Shown piece after piece: positions 53,621 through 62,413 of a stretch of DNA of 64,000 nt (positions within the stretch are counted from its first letter, which is position 1; every line of letters starts with the position of its first letter). Source of the DNA: a bacterium UBP14_UBA6098 (GTDB lineage: Bacteria > UBP14 > UBA6098); the NCBI GenBank assembly GCA_002428525.1, contig DIWU01000024.1, forward strand, positions 124,001 through 188,000, written 5' to 3'. The notes beneath the pieces were generated by a model. The model was not told the DNA's origin and searched no databases. It saw nothing but the letters and a program-made list of their open reading frames with translations. A program made the position numbers and the translations under genes.

Positions 53621-54154
53621 GTGAAAAACAAACTCACGTTTGTGATCCTAATAGCCCTCGCGGCGGCGACCGGCTTCGGAAAGAGCGACTCCCATATATC
53701 TCTCATCGCAAGGGCGGAGATTTACGATCCGCCCGGCTCGGCCAAGATCGCCCCGATGTTCACTTTCGAGGGGCGCTACAGATTCAACGCCTTTCTCGCG
53801 GCCACCGGAAGCGGCTCGTGGACGCAATACGGCTACGACGATGCCGATGTTACCTATATTCCGGTCTCCGTCGATGGCGAACTTCACCCCTTCGGGAAGG
53901 GCGTTTTCGATCCTTTCGCCGGAGTGGGATTGGGCTTTAATTTCAGAAGGTTCGATTACTCCGGAGTCCAAGACGACGAGACAGAGCTGACCTTGGGGCT
54001 CGAGTTTCTCGGAGGCGTCACCTATAAACCGAAAAACCAATTCGGCTTCGACTTCAACTTCAAATACCGCATCGAGGATATCGCCAATGCCGGAGACACC
54101 GGCTCTTGGTCCTTTGGCGGCGGTGTCACAGGAAGCTGGGAAAAGGACCTGTAG
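53621..54154 (+). CDS. small outer-membrane beta-barrel protein (OmpW/OmpX-like fold)
   Basis: 177 residues starting at GTG (AGGAGG 4 bp upstream). Signal peptide (LTFVILIALAAATGFGKS), then about eight short amphipathic strands (FNAFLAATGSGSW, FDPFAGVGLGFNF, FGFDFNFKYRI) with glycine/aromatic alternation, as in eight-stranded barrels. The C-terminus is charged (WEKDL) rather than Phe, which is less typical. Function unknown. A clear terminator follows. Confidence 0.75.
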   Translation: MKNKLTFVILIALAAATGFGKSDSHISLIARAEIYDPPGSAKIAPMFTFEGRYRFNAFLAATGSGSWTQYGYDDADVTYIPVSVDGELHPFGKGVFDPFAGVGLGFNFRRFDYSGVQDDETELTLGLEFLGGVTYKPKNQFGFDFNFKYRIEDIANAGDTGSWSFGGGVTGSWEKDL

Positions 54155-54176
54155 GTTTCGTCTTTCACTATCGTTT

Positions 54177-54202
54177 AAAAACCCCTTTCGAGGGGTTTTT
54201 TT
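54177..54202 (+). terminator. rho-independent terminator after the small barrel gene
   Basis: A run of A, CCCCT-TTCG-AGGGG (54182-54195), then seven T. Symmetric A/T flanks mean it could also stop minus-strand transcription. Confidence 0.85.
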
Positions 54203-54279
54203 ATTTAAAAATTTAGATTTCGCGCCAAATATCGGTATATTCTAATGAATAACGATGAAAGTTTGGTCAAGTCGAGACT

Positions 54280-55692
54280 ATGTCTTCTAATTTCTTTAAA
54301 ATCATGATATTAGCTCTCGCCGTTTACTCGGCGGTAGCCGTCGAGGGCGAGGTTTACCTCTATTCCCATTTCGGTTGCGTGGACACATTTCGAATCGACC
54401 TCGACGATTTCGATTGGGCGGATTATCCCAACCACGATGTGGCCTTTTTCCTCGTCGATTCCAAAAACGACAGCTTTTCCTATCTAATCCGCGGGTTGGA
54501 AAAGGGCGTCAATTTCGACGGAATGCTCTGTTCCTATCGAAATGACTGGAAAGGCTTTATCTCCGGCGATTCGCTTCGAATCCTCCTCGGCAGACCGGAT
54601 TCTATCGGCATGACAGTCCTTGCCGCGAATATGCTCTTCACCGAGACCGACGACGAGGATTTCCCCTTTCGCTTCTATAAACCCGATATGCTCGCACTTT
54701 CGAGCAGGCTCGAATTCGAGTATCTCTCGCGGATCGAGCGCTCGCCGGTTCTGGTTCTCAGCGAGAAACATTACCCTTCGATCTCGTGGCTCGGCTTCGA
54801 CGATGAATCTCAAGAGGTTCGGCTCGAGCCATTGCAATTCGCGCACGCGCGGACGACCTATCGAGCGCACCATATAAAGAGGTTCCGCCTCGAACGTAAT
54901 TTTCCCAGCAAGAAGAAGTGGTCGTCGGAGAATGTCTGGTGCGAGGTCCCGCTTCTTCTTGACGATAAATGTAACTCCTTCACTGCTAAGAAGTTCGGCT
55001 TTCTAAGCCGCGAGATTTTACTGAGGCCGAACGAGCAAGGCTCCTTGAGCCTTAAAAGATGGCTCTATCTAAACCCCTCGCCGGTTTTGGTTTGGGATAC
55101 CGAACGGTCGAGCGGGCCTTGGCCCTCGGATATTTTTCTCGGGGTCGATGTTTCCGGCCTAATCCTTCCCGGCCCTCACGACCGTTTGGCCGAGCTCGGC
55201 CTCGACTACGAGCTTATAGTCTCGCCCTTCCCGACGGCGCTGAAGGCCGGTCTTACTTGGTATTACGGCGATCTCTGGAGTTCCGAGGCCTATTATCTGC
55301 TTGTTTACGACTCGAATCCTTTGCGCCCGGCCGCGCACGGAATGATCACCGAGCACGAGCTCAGCGGCAAGGCCCTCCTCGGCAGGAAGGCTTGGAAATA
55401 CTTTCCCTTCCGAGCGCGCTTCGGTTACGGCACCGGTCGAACATTCGTCCACACCGTTTTCAGAGAGCGTTTTCTTACCAACGAAGATTCGGATCACGCC
55501 GAGGGGCACGGGTTCTATATCTCCGGCGGCTTCGAGCTGTGGTTCTTGCGGTCGGCCCTGCTTCGGCCGGCGATTGAGGCCGGTGTTGCGTGGGGAAACG
55601 GCCGGATTCTCTCGAACGACGGCGAAATCCTTTCCGAGTCCGGCTCCGACGACGACCGCACCTTCCCGTTTGTAAGGTTGAATCTCAAGTAG
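54280..55692 (+). CDS. exported protein of unknown function with beta-rich C-terminus
   Basis: 470 residues with a signal peptide (IMILALAVYSAVAVEGEV). The first half has many Asp/Arg-rich strand-turn segments and no motif I recognise. The second half (from about residue 300, LGLDYELIVSPFPTALKAG) looks like an outer-membrane barrel, ending FPFVRLNLK. A similarly built protein family is common in uncultured FCB bacteria, but I cannot name one. Stands alone between two terminators. Confidence 0.65.
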   Translation: MSSNFFKIMILALAVYSAVAVEGEVYLYSHFGCVDTFRIDLDDFDWADYPNHDVAFFLVDSKNDSFSYLIRGLEKGVNFDGMLCSYRNDWKGFISGDSLRILLGRPDSIGMTVLAANMLFTETDDEDFPFRFYKPDMLALSSRLEFEYLSRIERSPVLVLSEKHYPSISWLGFDDESQEVRLEPLQFAHARTTYRAHHIKRFRLERNFPSKKKWSSENVWCEVPLLLDDKCNSFTAKKFGFLSREILLRPNEQGSLSLKRWLYLNPSPVLVWDTERSSGPWPSDIFLGVDVSGLILPGPHDRLAELGLDYELIVSPFPTALKAGLTWYYGDLWSSEAYYLLVYDSNPLRPAAHGMITEHELSGKALLGRKAWKYFPFRARFGYGTGRTFVHTVFRERFLTNEDSDHAEGHGFYISGGFELWFLRSALLRPAIEAGVAWGNGRILSNDGEILSESGSDDDRTFPFVRLNLK

Positions 55693-55728
55693 AACATCGC
55701 CTAAATCACCTTCCGGCAAAACTTATGT

Positions 55729-55905
55729 TAAGGGTAAAAGGTAAAAGGTAAAAGGCTATACACGAGGGCGCGGGGAGCGCCCTTTTTGTTTGCTTAAGGC
55801 GTTACACGAATGCGTAATGTAAGCGCCGATTACCAGCCACCGTCATTGCGAGGCGATGTCCCGAGCCCCTCGAGGGGGGCATAGCGACGAAGCAATCCGT
55901 TCCGG
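55729..55905. repeat. composite intergenic repeat block
   Basis: Tandem GGTAAAAGG units (55735-55755), the hairpin block above, and an ATTGCGAGG...GCGACGAAGCAATCC unit (about 55851-55898). The last is a dispersed repeat type common across bacteria; an inverted partial copy is at about 58244-58277. The 359-bp gap holds no gene. Confidence 0.6.
55766..55787 (+). terminator. rho-independent terminator after the 54280 gene
   Basis: GGGCGC (55766-55771), loop GGGGA, GCGCCC (55777-55782), five T. The hairpin lies within a repeat block (ACACGAGGGCG...) that recurs in weaker form near 57966-57990. Confidence 0.75.
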
Positions 55906-55923
55906 TATTGTTTGATTAAGACT

Positions 55924-55987
55924 GTAGGGTCGAGGCCGGCGACAGGCCGGTGGCTGAGTAGGGCATTCTCATGCCCGTATCGAAGCC
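55924..55987 (+). repeat. inverted repeat, left copy (64 nt)
   Basis: A 64-nt unit starting GTAGGGTCGAGGCC and ending GTATCGAAGCC, with an internal hairpin GGGCAT-TCTC-ATGCCC. The reverse complement recurs at 57996-58060, differing only by one extra C. Together they bracket the permease, tRNA-Arg, phosphodiesterase and 29-aa gene. Confidence 0.8.
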
Positions 55988-55994
55988 ACACTAT

Positions 55995-56020
55995 AAAAAA
56001 AGGAGGGGACAGGCCCCTCC
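55995..56020 (-). terminator. terminator of the metal permease gene
   Basis: On the minus strand GGAGGGG (56020-56014), 5-nt loop, CCCCTCC (56008-56002), seven T. About 30 bp after the permease stop. Confidence 0.85.
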
Positions 56021-56051
56021 CTTACGGATAATCTATAGTATAACCTAAAAT

Positions 56052-57107
56052 CTATATCAAGGTATAAACAAAGCCTATGAGCAAGGACAGCAAAGATATC
56101 CCGCCGAGGTAAAAGGCCAGGGTCTTTCCGCCGAACTGGGAACGAACGACGAGGATTGTTCCCCAGCTGGTGATCGGGCCGACGAGAAGAAGCACCATAG
56201 CGGCGCCGATGTTCATCCCCTGCGAGATAAGCGCTTGCACCAAGGGCACGCTTGCCGTGGAACAGATATACATCATGATGCCGAAGAAGAGGCTTACGGG
56301 GTAGGCGAGGGCGCCTGCGAGGTAGATTTGCACGAAGCGGCCGATTGGATCGAAAGAAGCAATCAACGCGGCCAAAAGAAGGCCGAGAACCAACTCGAGG
56401 CCGATATCGCGCGGCATTTCGACAAAGGCGAACTTCAGCGCGTCTATAAGCTTTTCTCGAACACCTCGATTCTCGGCCGAGCAATGCTCGCATTCCTCGT
56501 GTTCATGCGAGTCGAAGTATTTATCGGGGCTACTCTGAAACTTCGCTTTGCAATGAGCGGAGCAGAAGAAAAACTTAGTGCCGTCGAACTCCATTGTCAA
56601 TTCGCTATGCTCGGAGACGGCCATTCCGCAGACAGGGTCGATTCTTTCGCAGTGTTTGTCCTTCGAATGGCAAGCGCAAACCGCCTTCGCATCGGCCTTA
56701 ATCTTGAAGTCGAAGAGGTTTGCGAGCGCGCCCATCGCGATGCCCATAAATATCACCGCGAAGAAGATGTAAACAGTGAATTTCAGGCCGAGAAGCGAAT
56801 AGCAGACTATAAGCGCGGACAGCGAGGTCGCCGGTGTCGCGATGAGAAAGGCCATAACCGCACCGATGCTCGCGCCCTTTTCCCGAAGGCTCAACGCGAC
56901 GGGCAACGACCCGACGCAACAGATCGGTAGTATCGCGCCGACTAATGTCGCATAAAGCAGAGGGGCAAAGCCTTTGCCGCCGAGGTGTTTTTCGACGATC
57001 TTGTTTGAGATGAACTCGTGGACAATACCCGAGAGCAAAAAGCCGAGTGCGAGGGAGGGAAGTATCTCGACAATATAATGGAGAAGAACATCAAGGAAAT
57101 TCTGCAT
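56052..57107 (-). CDS. permease (DUF318/SO_0444 type) with internal YHS domain, probable heavy-metal efflux
   Basis: 351 residues. Two permease halves of about four helices (with PICCVGSLPVALSLREKG in the first and CSTASVPLVQALI in the second) flank a cytoplasmic insert. The insert has a Cys/His-rich stretch (CACHSKDKHCE) and a YHS metal-binding domain (DPVCGMAV, FDGTKFFFCSAHC), then HEHEECEHC. The relatives I recall are assigned to Cu/Zn or arsenic-organics efflux; the substrate here is open. The Cys/His insert suggests metal sensing or capture. Ends at a good terminator; tRNA-Arg lies upstream. Confidence 0.85.
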   Translation of the reverse strand: MQNFLDVLLHYIVEILPSLALGFLLSGIVHEFISNKIVEKHLGGKGFAPLLYATLVGAILPICCVGSLPVALSLREKGASIGAVMAFLIATPATSLSALIVCYSLLGLKFTVYIFFAVIFMGIAMGALANLFDFKIKADAKAVCACHSKDKHCERIDPVCGMAVSEHSELTMEFDGTKFFFCSAHCKAKFQSSPDKYFDSHEHEECEHCSAENRGVREKLIDALKFAFVEMPRDIGLELVLGLLLAALIASFDPIGRFVQIYLAGALAYPVSLFFGIMMYICSTASVPLVQALISQGMNIGAAMVLLLVGPITSWGTILVVRSQFGGKTLAFYLGGISLLSLLIGFVYTLI

Positions 57108-57125
57108 GCTTGCCTCATAATAAAA

Positions 57126-57199
57126 CGCGCCCGGCCGGATTTGAACCGGCGGCCTTCGGCTCCGGAGGCCGACGCTCTATCCAACTGAGCTACGGGCGC
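57126..57199 (-). tRNA. tRNA-Arg (anticodon CCG)
   Basis: The minus strand folds as a full cloverleaf: acceptor GCGCCCG/CGGGCGC, D-arm GCTC/GAGC, anticodon stem TCGGC/GCCGA with loop CTCCGGA (CCG, reads CGG), five-base variable loop, T-arm GCCGG-TTCAAAT-CCGGC. The discriminator is G. The 3' CCA is not encoded. Confidence 0.97.
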
Positions 57200-57218
57200 T
57201 AAAATTTGCTCCGGATTC

Positions 57219-57713
57219 TCAAATCTCGATGAGTCGCCATTCGACCCGATTACCCTCGACAGTGAGGATTCCCCAGCTTCCGTTCTTGCCGGGTATATTC
57301 CCGCTGACTGCGCCGGGGTTTATCATACGAATCCCGTCGATGACGCGGTCGCAGGGGCAATGACTATGCCCGAAGACGATCACATCGACTTTTTCGTCCA
57401 CGAAAACATCCATAACCCGCCTCTCGATACCGACAGGAGGACCCCAGCCATGGGTGAGGCCAATACGGACATCCTCCACGTCGAGGACGAGCCTCGACGG
57501 GAGGACATCGGATATCGCTATCTCATCCATGTTTCCATGGACCGCGCGAAGGTCACCGTAATTTTTTAACACATCGACAGATTCGCTCGAGGCGTGATCG
57601 CCGGCGTGAAGGATAAAATCCTGCCGCCCGACCTCTCTCAACAAATCGAGAGGATACGCCGGAATTCTCTGGCCGACATGTGAATCGGATAGCACTGAAA
57701 TATTGACCGACAT
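57219..57713 (-). CDS. metallophosphoesterase, MJ0936/YfcE family
   Basis: 164 residues with all motifs of the small two-metal phosphodiesterases: SVLSDSHVG, LHAGDHAS, AVHGNMDE, LTHGWG and VFGHSHCP. Relatives hydrolyse phosphodiesters, often cyclic nucleotides or model substrates; the true substrate is unknown. Three bp separate it from the small basic gene upstream, so they are probably cotranscribed, with the tRNA just downstream. Confidence 0.93.
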   Translation of the reverse strand: MSVNISVLSDSHVGQRIPAYPLDLLREVGRQDFILHAGDHASSESVDVLKNYGDLRAVHGNMDEIAISDVLPSRLVLDVEDVRIGLTHGWGPPVGIERRVMDVFVDEKVDVIVFGHSHCPCDRVIDGIRMINPGAVSGNIPGKNGSWGILTVEGNRVEWRLIEI

Positions 57714-57716
57714 CGG

Positions 57717-57806
57717 CTACTTCTTCTTGTGCCTATCCTTCTTCCTACGCTTTTTCCTTTTATGCGTAGCGATCTTTAGACGTTTTCTTTTTCTGCCGCA
57801 AGGCAT
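57717..57806 (-). CDS. 29-residue basic protein, AURKAIP1/COX24 (mS38-like) family
   Basis: The minus strand from ATG 57806 encodes 29 residues, MPCGRKRKRLKIATHKRKK followed by RRKKDRHKKK, with GGGGAGG placed 7 bp upstream. More than half the residues are Lys/Arg. The RKRKR-x-K-[IV]-ATHKRKKRRKKDRHKKK pattern is that of the bacterial AURKAIP1/COX24 proteins annotated mainly in Bacteroidetes and relatives, whose mitochondrial counterpart is a small-subunit ribosomal protein (mS38). A ribosome-associated role is therefore likely. It is easily missed because of its size. Confidence 0.8.
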   Translation of the reverse strand: MPCGRKRKRLKIATHKRKKRRKKDRHKKK

Positions 57807-57911
57807 TTAGTTCCTCCCCGAGCATTGTTGCTCGAATTGTGAATTGCGAACAATCGCAGAATGATATAGATAGCGTTGACCTTTCGCAAGGGTTTTGTTA
57901 AAAATTTAGGT

Positions 57912-58477
57912 TCTTTGTAGTATAAAGGGTAAAGGGTGAGGGGTGAACAGTAAAGGGAGGTTTCAGGAGGGTGCGGGGAGCGCTCTTTTAGAGGGGGCTT
58001 CGATACGGGCATGAGAATGCCCTACTCAGCCACCGGCCTGTCGCCGGCCTCGACCCCTACGGATTTAAAAACGGGCCGGCGCAAGACCGGCCCCTACGGA
58101 TTTCCAACAACAAAGGGCGTATTCAATACGCCCCTACGGTAAAACCTTTTACCCTTTACCCTTTACCCTTTACCCTTTACTACCCTATTTCCTGCCCCTA
58201 CGGAGATTCGGGCGAATCGCTCACGCCGTAAGGCAACAAACAGATTGCTTCGTCGGGCGTTGCCCTCCTCGCAATGACGGTCTCCGTCATTTGGCGTTAG
58301 GGCATTTGGCATTGATTTGACATTTGGCATTTGAGAATTTGACATTTCCCCCTACGGCGCTTCAGCGCCGTCGTGTAATGCCCATAACCTATAACCTAAA
58401 ACCTATAAACCTACCCAACAATTTCCTGCCCCTACGGTAAAACCTTTTACCCTTTACCCTTTACCTTTTACCCTTTA
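57912..58477. repeat. repeat-filled gene-free region
   Basis: A 671-bp gap without a gene, built of repeats: GGGTAAAGG units (57926-57960), a weak copy of the GC hairpin (57968-57987), the right inverted-repeat copy, GGCCGGCGCAAGACCGGCC (58074-58092), GGGCGTATTCAATACGCCC (58116-58134), ACCCTTT tandem runs (58147-58178 and 58447-58480), and an inverted partial GCGACGAAGCAATC repeat (58244-58277). Confidence 0.7.
57996..58060 (-). repeat. inverted repeat, right copy (65 nt)
   Basis: GGCTTCGATACGGG...CTCGACCCCTAC, the reverse complement of 55924-55987 with a single extra C. The near identity over 64 nt implies recent duplication or gene conversion. Confidence 0.8.
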
Positions 58478-60643
58478 CTACCCAATTTCCTGCCCCTTGT
58501 ATTGGAGCTGGTAGAGCTTGTAATAGATTCCGCCGCGGGCGAGAAGCTGTTGGTGGTTGCCCTCCTCGACGAGCTTGCCCTTGTGCATCACGAGGATTTT
58601 ATCGACATGCTGGATTGTCGAGAGGCGGTGCGCGATGATTATACTGGTTCTGTTTTTGATGAGATTCTGGAGTGCGCCCTGAATCAACTGCTCGGTTTCG
58701 GTGTCGATATTCGAGGTAGCCTCGTCGAGGACGAGAATCGAGGGGTCGAAGGCGAGCGCGCGCGCGAAGGACAGAAGTTGGCGCTGGCCGGAGGAAAGCG
58801 TGCTTCCGCGCTCGGCGACAGGCTCGTCGAATTTCGCCGGAAGCCTCTCGATGAACTTGTTTGCGTTGACGATGTTCGTCAATTCGACAAGCCTGTCCAT
58901 CGTGATGCCCTCGTTGTTGAGGCGGATATTGGACTTGATATCGCGTGCGAAGAGAAAAACATCCTGAAGGACGACCGCGATATGCTTTCGGAGCGTCTCG
59001 ATACGCCAGTCGCGAAGATCGAAGCCGTCGATCTTTATCGAGCCGCTCTGAATATCGTAGAAGCGGGACATCAGCGAGATTATCGTGGTCTTTCCGGCGC
59101 CGGTCTCGCCGACGATCGCTACAGATTGCCCCGGCTCGACCGTGAAGCTGACGCCCTTTAGAACCCAGTCCCAGTCGGAGTCGTCGGGAAGGCGCTTATA
59201 GGCGAACCAAACATCCTCGAACTCGACCCTGCCCTCGATCTTTTTCAAATCGATCGGGTTCTCTATTTCGACGATATCCGGCTTAGTGTCCATAATCTGG
59301 AAGATGCGCTCGGAACTGGCCATCGCCGACTGCATGACATTGAACTTCTCAGCGAGTGCGTTGATCGGCTGGAAGAACATATCGAGATATTGAAGATAGG
59401 CCACCAAAGCGCCCAAGGGCAGAAGGTTCTGGACGACCTGACCGCCGCCGTACCAGAGGATCAGCGCCAGCCCGAGGTTGCGTAAGAACACGATCACCGG
59501 CGAGAAAAGGCCGTGGACGGTTATCTCATAGATATTGGCCTTGTAATACTCGTGGTTGACCGCCTCGAAGCGGCGGATATTCTCCGCCTCGCGGGCGAAG
59601 ACCTTGATGACGCGGATTCCGCTGAAATGCTCGGACAGCGTGGCGTTGATTCGCGCTATCCTGACGCGAACTTTGCGGTAGGCCTCGCGGAATTTTACCC
59701 TGAAAAGAAGCGTGACCACCATAATGAGCGGTGTAATCGCCATGAGAAGAAGCCCCAACCGCCAATTCATGGCGAGAAGAAGCACAGAAATCCCGACGAA
59801 TTTAAAAAGGTCGCTGAGGAGCGTAATCAAGACGCTCGTGAACATCTCGTTAAGGACATTGACATCGTTGGTGCTACGGGTGACGAGACGCCCGACCGGG
59901 TTGCCGTCGTAGAACTTCAGCGAAAGCCTTTGCAGATGCTTATACAGCGCGTTGCGAATATCGAAGAGGATGTTCTGGCCGACGAGGGTCATCAGGTAAA
60001 TTTGCGCGTATTGGATTACAAACGAAACAACCAAAACGAGAATAAAAATTATTCCGATAATCAGGACGCCCCTGCGGTCGCCGGCGCGGAGCTTCATTAT
60101 ATCCGACCGCGGAATCTCGCGGAGCTTGGAATAGCCAATTATATAGGTGTTTTGATTAAGTGATCGCTCGAACTTGTCCGAGTTTTCCCGCAGTATTCTT
60201 TCGACGGCCTCTTTGTCTTTTAATTTAGTCAGATCGACGATATAGAATTTCTCTCGGCCGATAAGTCCGTTGGCCTCGAGCTCCGCGGCGTGCCTCGGGT
60301 CGAGCTTCTTCGAGTCCAGAAGGAAAACGCCCTCTTCCTCCAAGGCCAAGAGCTTGTCGGCGTATTTCGACCGGACTTCGGGCACGATCGAGAGGCTGTC
60401 GTTCGATAGTTCCAGTTTTGCGTTGCTGAAGATGATGAACCTATCGATGGCGATCTTAGTGATATAGGGCTGGGCTATCTGAAGCACGGACAGGACGAGG
60501 ACTATAGCTATAGCAAGGATGATCCACTTGGTGTAGGGCTTGGCGAAGACCATAAGCCGCCGGACAAGGTTGCCGTCATAGACCTTGCCGAGCTTCTGTT
60601 CTTCTTGAATATCCTCGCGAAACGCTCCGTGTCCCGGTGGCAT
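58478..60643 (-). CDS. ABC exporter half-transporter, catalytic partner, with extracytoplasmic insert
   Basis: 721 residues. Six-helix exporter domain followed by an NBD with Walker A GETGAGKTT, signature LSSGQ, Walker B ILVLDEATSNID (catalytic Glu present) and H-loop IIAHRLST. Between TM1 and TM2, roughly residues 70-190, an extra charged domain is inserted (EEEGVFLLDSKKLDPRHAAE and onward), which should lie outside the cytoplasm. It is translated with the preceding transporter (12-bp gap). The pair resembles TM287/288 or BmrCD heterodimers. Substrate unknown; lipid or drug export is plausible. Confidence 0.93.
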   Translation of the reverse strand: MPPGHGAFREDIQEEQKLGKVYDGNLVRRLMVFAKPYTKWIILAIAIVLVLSVLQIAQPYITKIAIDRFIIFSNAKLELSNDSLSIVPEVRSKYADKLLALEEEGVFLLDSKKLDPRHAAELEANGLIGREKFYIVDLTKLKDKEAVERILRENSDKFERSLNQNTYIIGYSKLREIPRSDIMKLRAGDRRGVLIIGIIFILVLVVSFVIQYAQIYLMTLVGQNILFDIRNALYKHLQRLSLKFYDGNPVGRLVTRSTNDVNVLNEMFTSVLITLLSDLFKFVGISVLLLAMNWRLGLLLMAITPLIMVVTLLFRVKFREAYRKVRVRIARINATLSEHFSGIRVIKVFAREAENIRRFEAVNHEYYKANIYEITVHGLFSPVIVFLRNLGLALILWYGGGQVVQNLLPLGALVAYLQYLDMFFQPINALAEKFNVMQSAMASSERIFQIMDTKPDIVEIENPIDLKKIEGRVEFEDVWFAYKRLPDDSDWDWVLKGVSFTVEPGQSVAIVGETGAGKTTIISLMSRFYDIQSGSIKIDGFDLRDWRIETLRKHIAVVLQDVFLFARDIKSNIRLNNEGITMDRLVELTNIVNANKFIERLPAKFDEPVAERGSTLSSGQRQLLSFARALAFDPSILVLDEATSNIDTETEQLIQGALQNLIKNRTSIIIAHRLSTIQHVDKILVMHKGKLVEEGNHQQLLARGGIYYKLYQLQYKGQEIG

Positions 60644-60655
60644 CTTGGTTTCCTT

Positions 60656-62410
60656 TTAGTTCTCGAACTCGAGCATCTTCTCGAGCTGTTGTCTTCTATC
60701 GATATCGGCGTAAATTCCGTTCAGTTCGAGGAGCTCCTTATGGTTCCCTTCCTCGACGAGCCTGCCATCTTCGATCACAAAGATATGGTCGGCGTTTTTA
60801 ACGGTGCTGATTCGATGACTTATCAATATGCAGGTTCGGTTCTTCATATAGTTTCTGAGGCCGGCCAATATCTTCTCCTCGGTCTCTGTATCGACCGCCG
60901 AGAAGGCGTCGTCGAGGATGAGTATCTTCGGCTTAATAAGCAAGGCTCTGGCGAGTGCGACTCGCTGTTTTTGGCCGCCGGAGAGGGTGATTCCCCGCTC
61001 GCCGGAGATTGTTTTGTATTGCTCGGGGAACTCTAGGATATTTTCGTGAATCTGCGCAATCTTCGCGCATTCGATCGCCTCGTCGTCGGTGGCGTCCGGT
61101 TGGCCGAACTTGATGTTGTCTATAATCGACTCGGAGAAGAGGAAGCTGTCCTGCGGCACAACGCCGATCTGCTTTCTGAGCGGCTCGATCGCGAGGTCGC
61201 GGATATCGTGGCCGTCGATAAAGAGCGTCCCCTCCGGGACATCGAAAAGGCGCGGTATCAGGCGAAGAAGCGAGGACTTCCCGCTTCCGGTTCTGCCAAC
61301 GATCGCGACTGTTTTCCCCGAGGGGATCTTCATCGAGAGGTTCTCGAGAACTGTGCCGCTACCGGCGCCGTCGTTGTATTCGAATGTGAGGTTTTTAAAC
61401 TCAATATCGCCCTTGATATCCTCGAGGACGACGGGATTTTCAGCTTCTTTTATCTCCGGCTCGAGTTTGAAGACCTCGTTCAGCCTGCCCATCGAGGCCT
61501 TGCCGCGCTGGTAGAGGTTGCTGATCCAACCGACAGCGATCATCGGCCAAACCGCGAGGCCGAGATAGGAGTTGAAAGCGACGAAATCGCCCATAGACAT
61601 CGAGCCGAGAATAACCCGGTCGCCGCCGATCAGGATAACAAGGCCGAAACTGAACCCGATCACAAGGCCGATGAGCGGATCGAACATGCCCCAAACGCGC
61701 ACCAGCCACATATTTTTATCGCGGTAGTCGGCGTTTTTGGCTTGGAAATGTTGGAACTCGGCGTCCTCTTGGGCATAGGCCTTGATCACGCGGATTCCGG
61801 AATAGGTCTCCTGAGCGTTGTCTGTAAGTGCCGCGAAGCTCGATTGAACCTCTTTGAACCTGTCATGAAGCCGTTTTCCGAAAACCGTGATTATATAGAC
61901 TAAAAACGGCATCGGGATTAAAACATAAAGCGTGAGCTTCCAGTTCAGGAGGACGAGCATCACAACGCTCGCTATCAGCATGAAAAAGGCGTCGAAAGCG
62001 CCGACAACCGCCATACCGGTCATCATCCGAACCGCCTCGAGGTCGTTGGTGGCGAGCGCCATTATGTCGCCGACCTTGGTGCGGTTGAAATAGCCGACGC
62101 TCTGTGTCAGAAGCACGCGGTAGAAGTGGTTTCGCAGGTCGAACTCGATCTTTCGCGAAGCGCCCATAATGAGGAAGCGCCATAGAAAGCGCGTGACGCC
62201 GATTCCGAGGGAAAATAGAAGGATAATTATCGCATAGCGAAGCAGGCCGCTTTGTTCGATAGTTCCGAAGGTCAGGCCGTCGATGATATTCCGTATGATC
62301 CTCGGAATAATAAGCTGGAAGCCGTCAACAAACAAAAGGGCGAAAAAGCCCCCAATGAAGGCCCATCTATACTTCCAGAAATACTTTTTGAGTGTCCTGA
62401 ATTCTCTCAT
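60656..62410 (-). CDS. ABC exporter half-transporter, degenerate-site partner
   Basis: 584 residues: six-helix exporter domain and NBD with Walker A GRTGSGKSS, signature LSGGQ and Walker B ILILDDAFSAVD. The catalytic Glu after Walker B is Asp, the mark of the non-canonical half of heterodimeric exporters. The H-loop ISHRIST is intact. It precedes the canonical half by 12 bp, so the two should form one asymmetric exporter. A 6-4-6 palindrome lies directly before its ATG. Confidence 0.93.
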   Translation of the reverse strand: MREFRTLKKYFWKYRWAFIGGFFALLFVDGFQLIIPRIIRNIIDGLTFGTIEQSGLLRYAIIILLFSLGIGVTRFLWRFLIMGASRKIEFDLRNHFYRVLLTQSVGYFNRTKVGDIMALATNDLEAVRMMTGMAVVGAFDAFFMLIASVVMLVLLNWKLTLYVLIPMPFLVYIITVFGKRLHDRFKEVQSSFAALTDNAQETYSGIRVIKAYAQEDAEFQHFQAKNADYRDKNMWLVRVWGMFDPLIGLVIGFSFGLVILIGGDRVILGSMSMGDFVAFNSYLGLAVWPMIAVGWISNLYQRGKASMGRLNEVFKLEPEIKEAENPVVLEDIKGDIEFKNLTFEYNDGAGSGTVLENLSMKIPSGKTVAIVGRTGSGKSSLLRLIPRLFDVPEGTLFIDGHDIRDLAIEPLRKQIGVVPQDSFLFSESIIDNIKFGQPDATDDEAIECAKIAQIHENILEFPEQYKTISGERGITLSGGQKQRVALARALLIKPKILILDDAFSAVDTETEEKILAGLRNYMKNRTCILISHRISTVKNADHIFVIEDGRLVEEGNHKELLELNGIYADIDRRQQLEKMLEFEN

Positions 62411-62413
62411 ATT

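Noticed and set aside
55766..55787. GC hairpin at 55766 as a fifth cloverleaf element
   Set aside because: It is a single hairpin with a U-tract; there is no closing stem or second and third arm.
58141..58480. ACCCTTT tandem runs as a CRISPR array
   Set aside because: Units are 7-9 bp, contiguous and without spacers; no cas genes are near.
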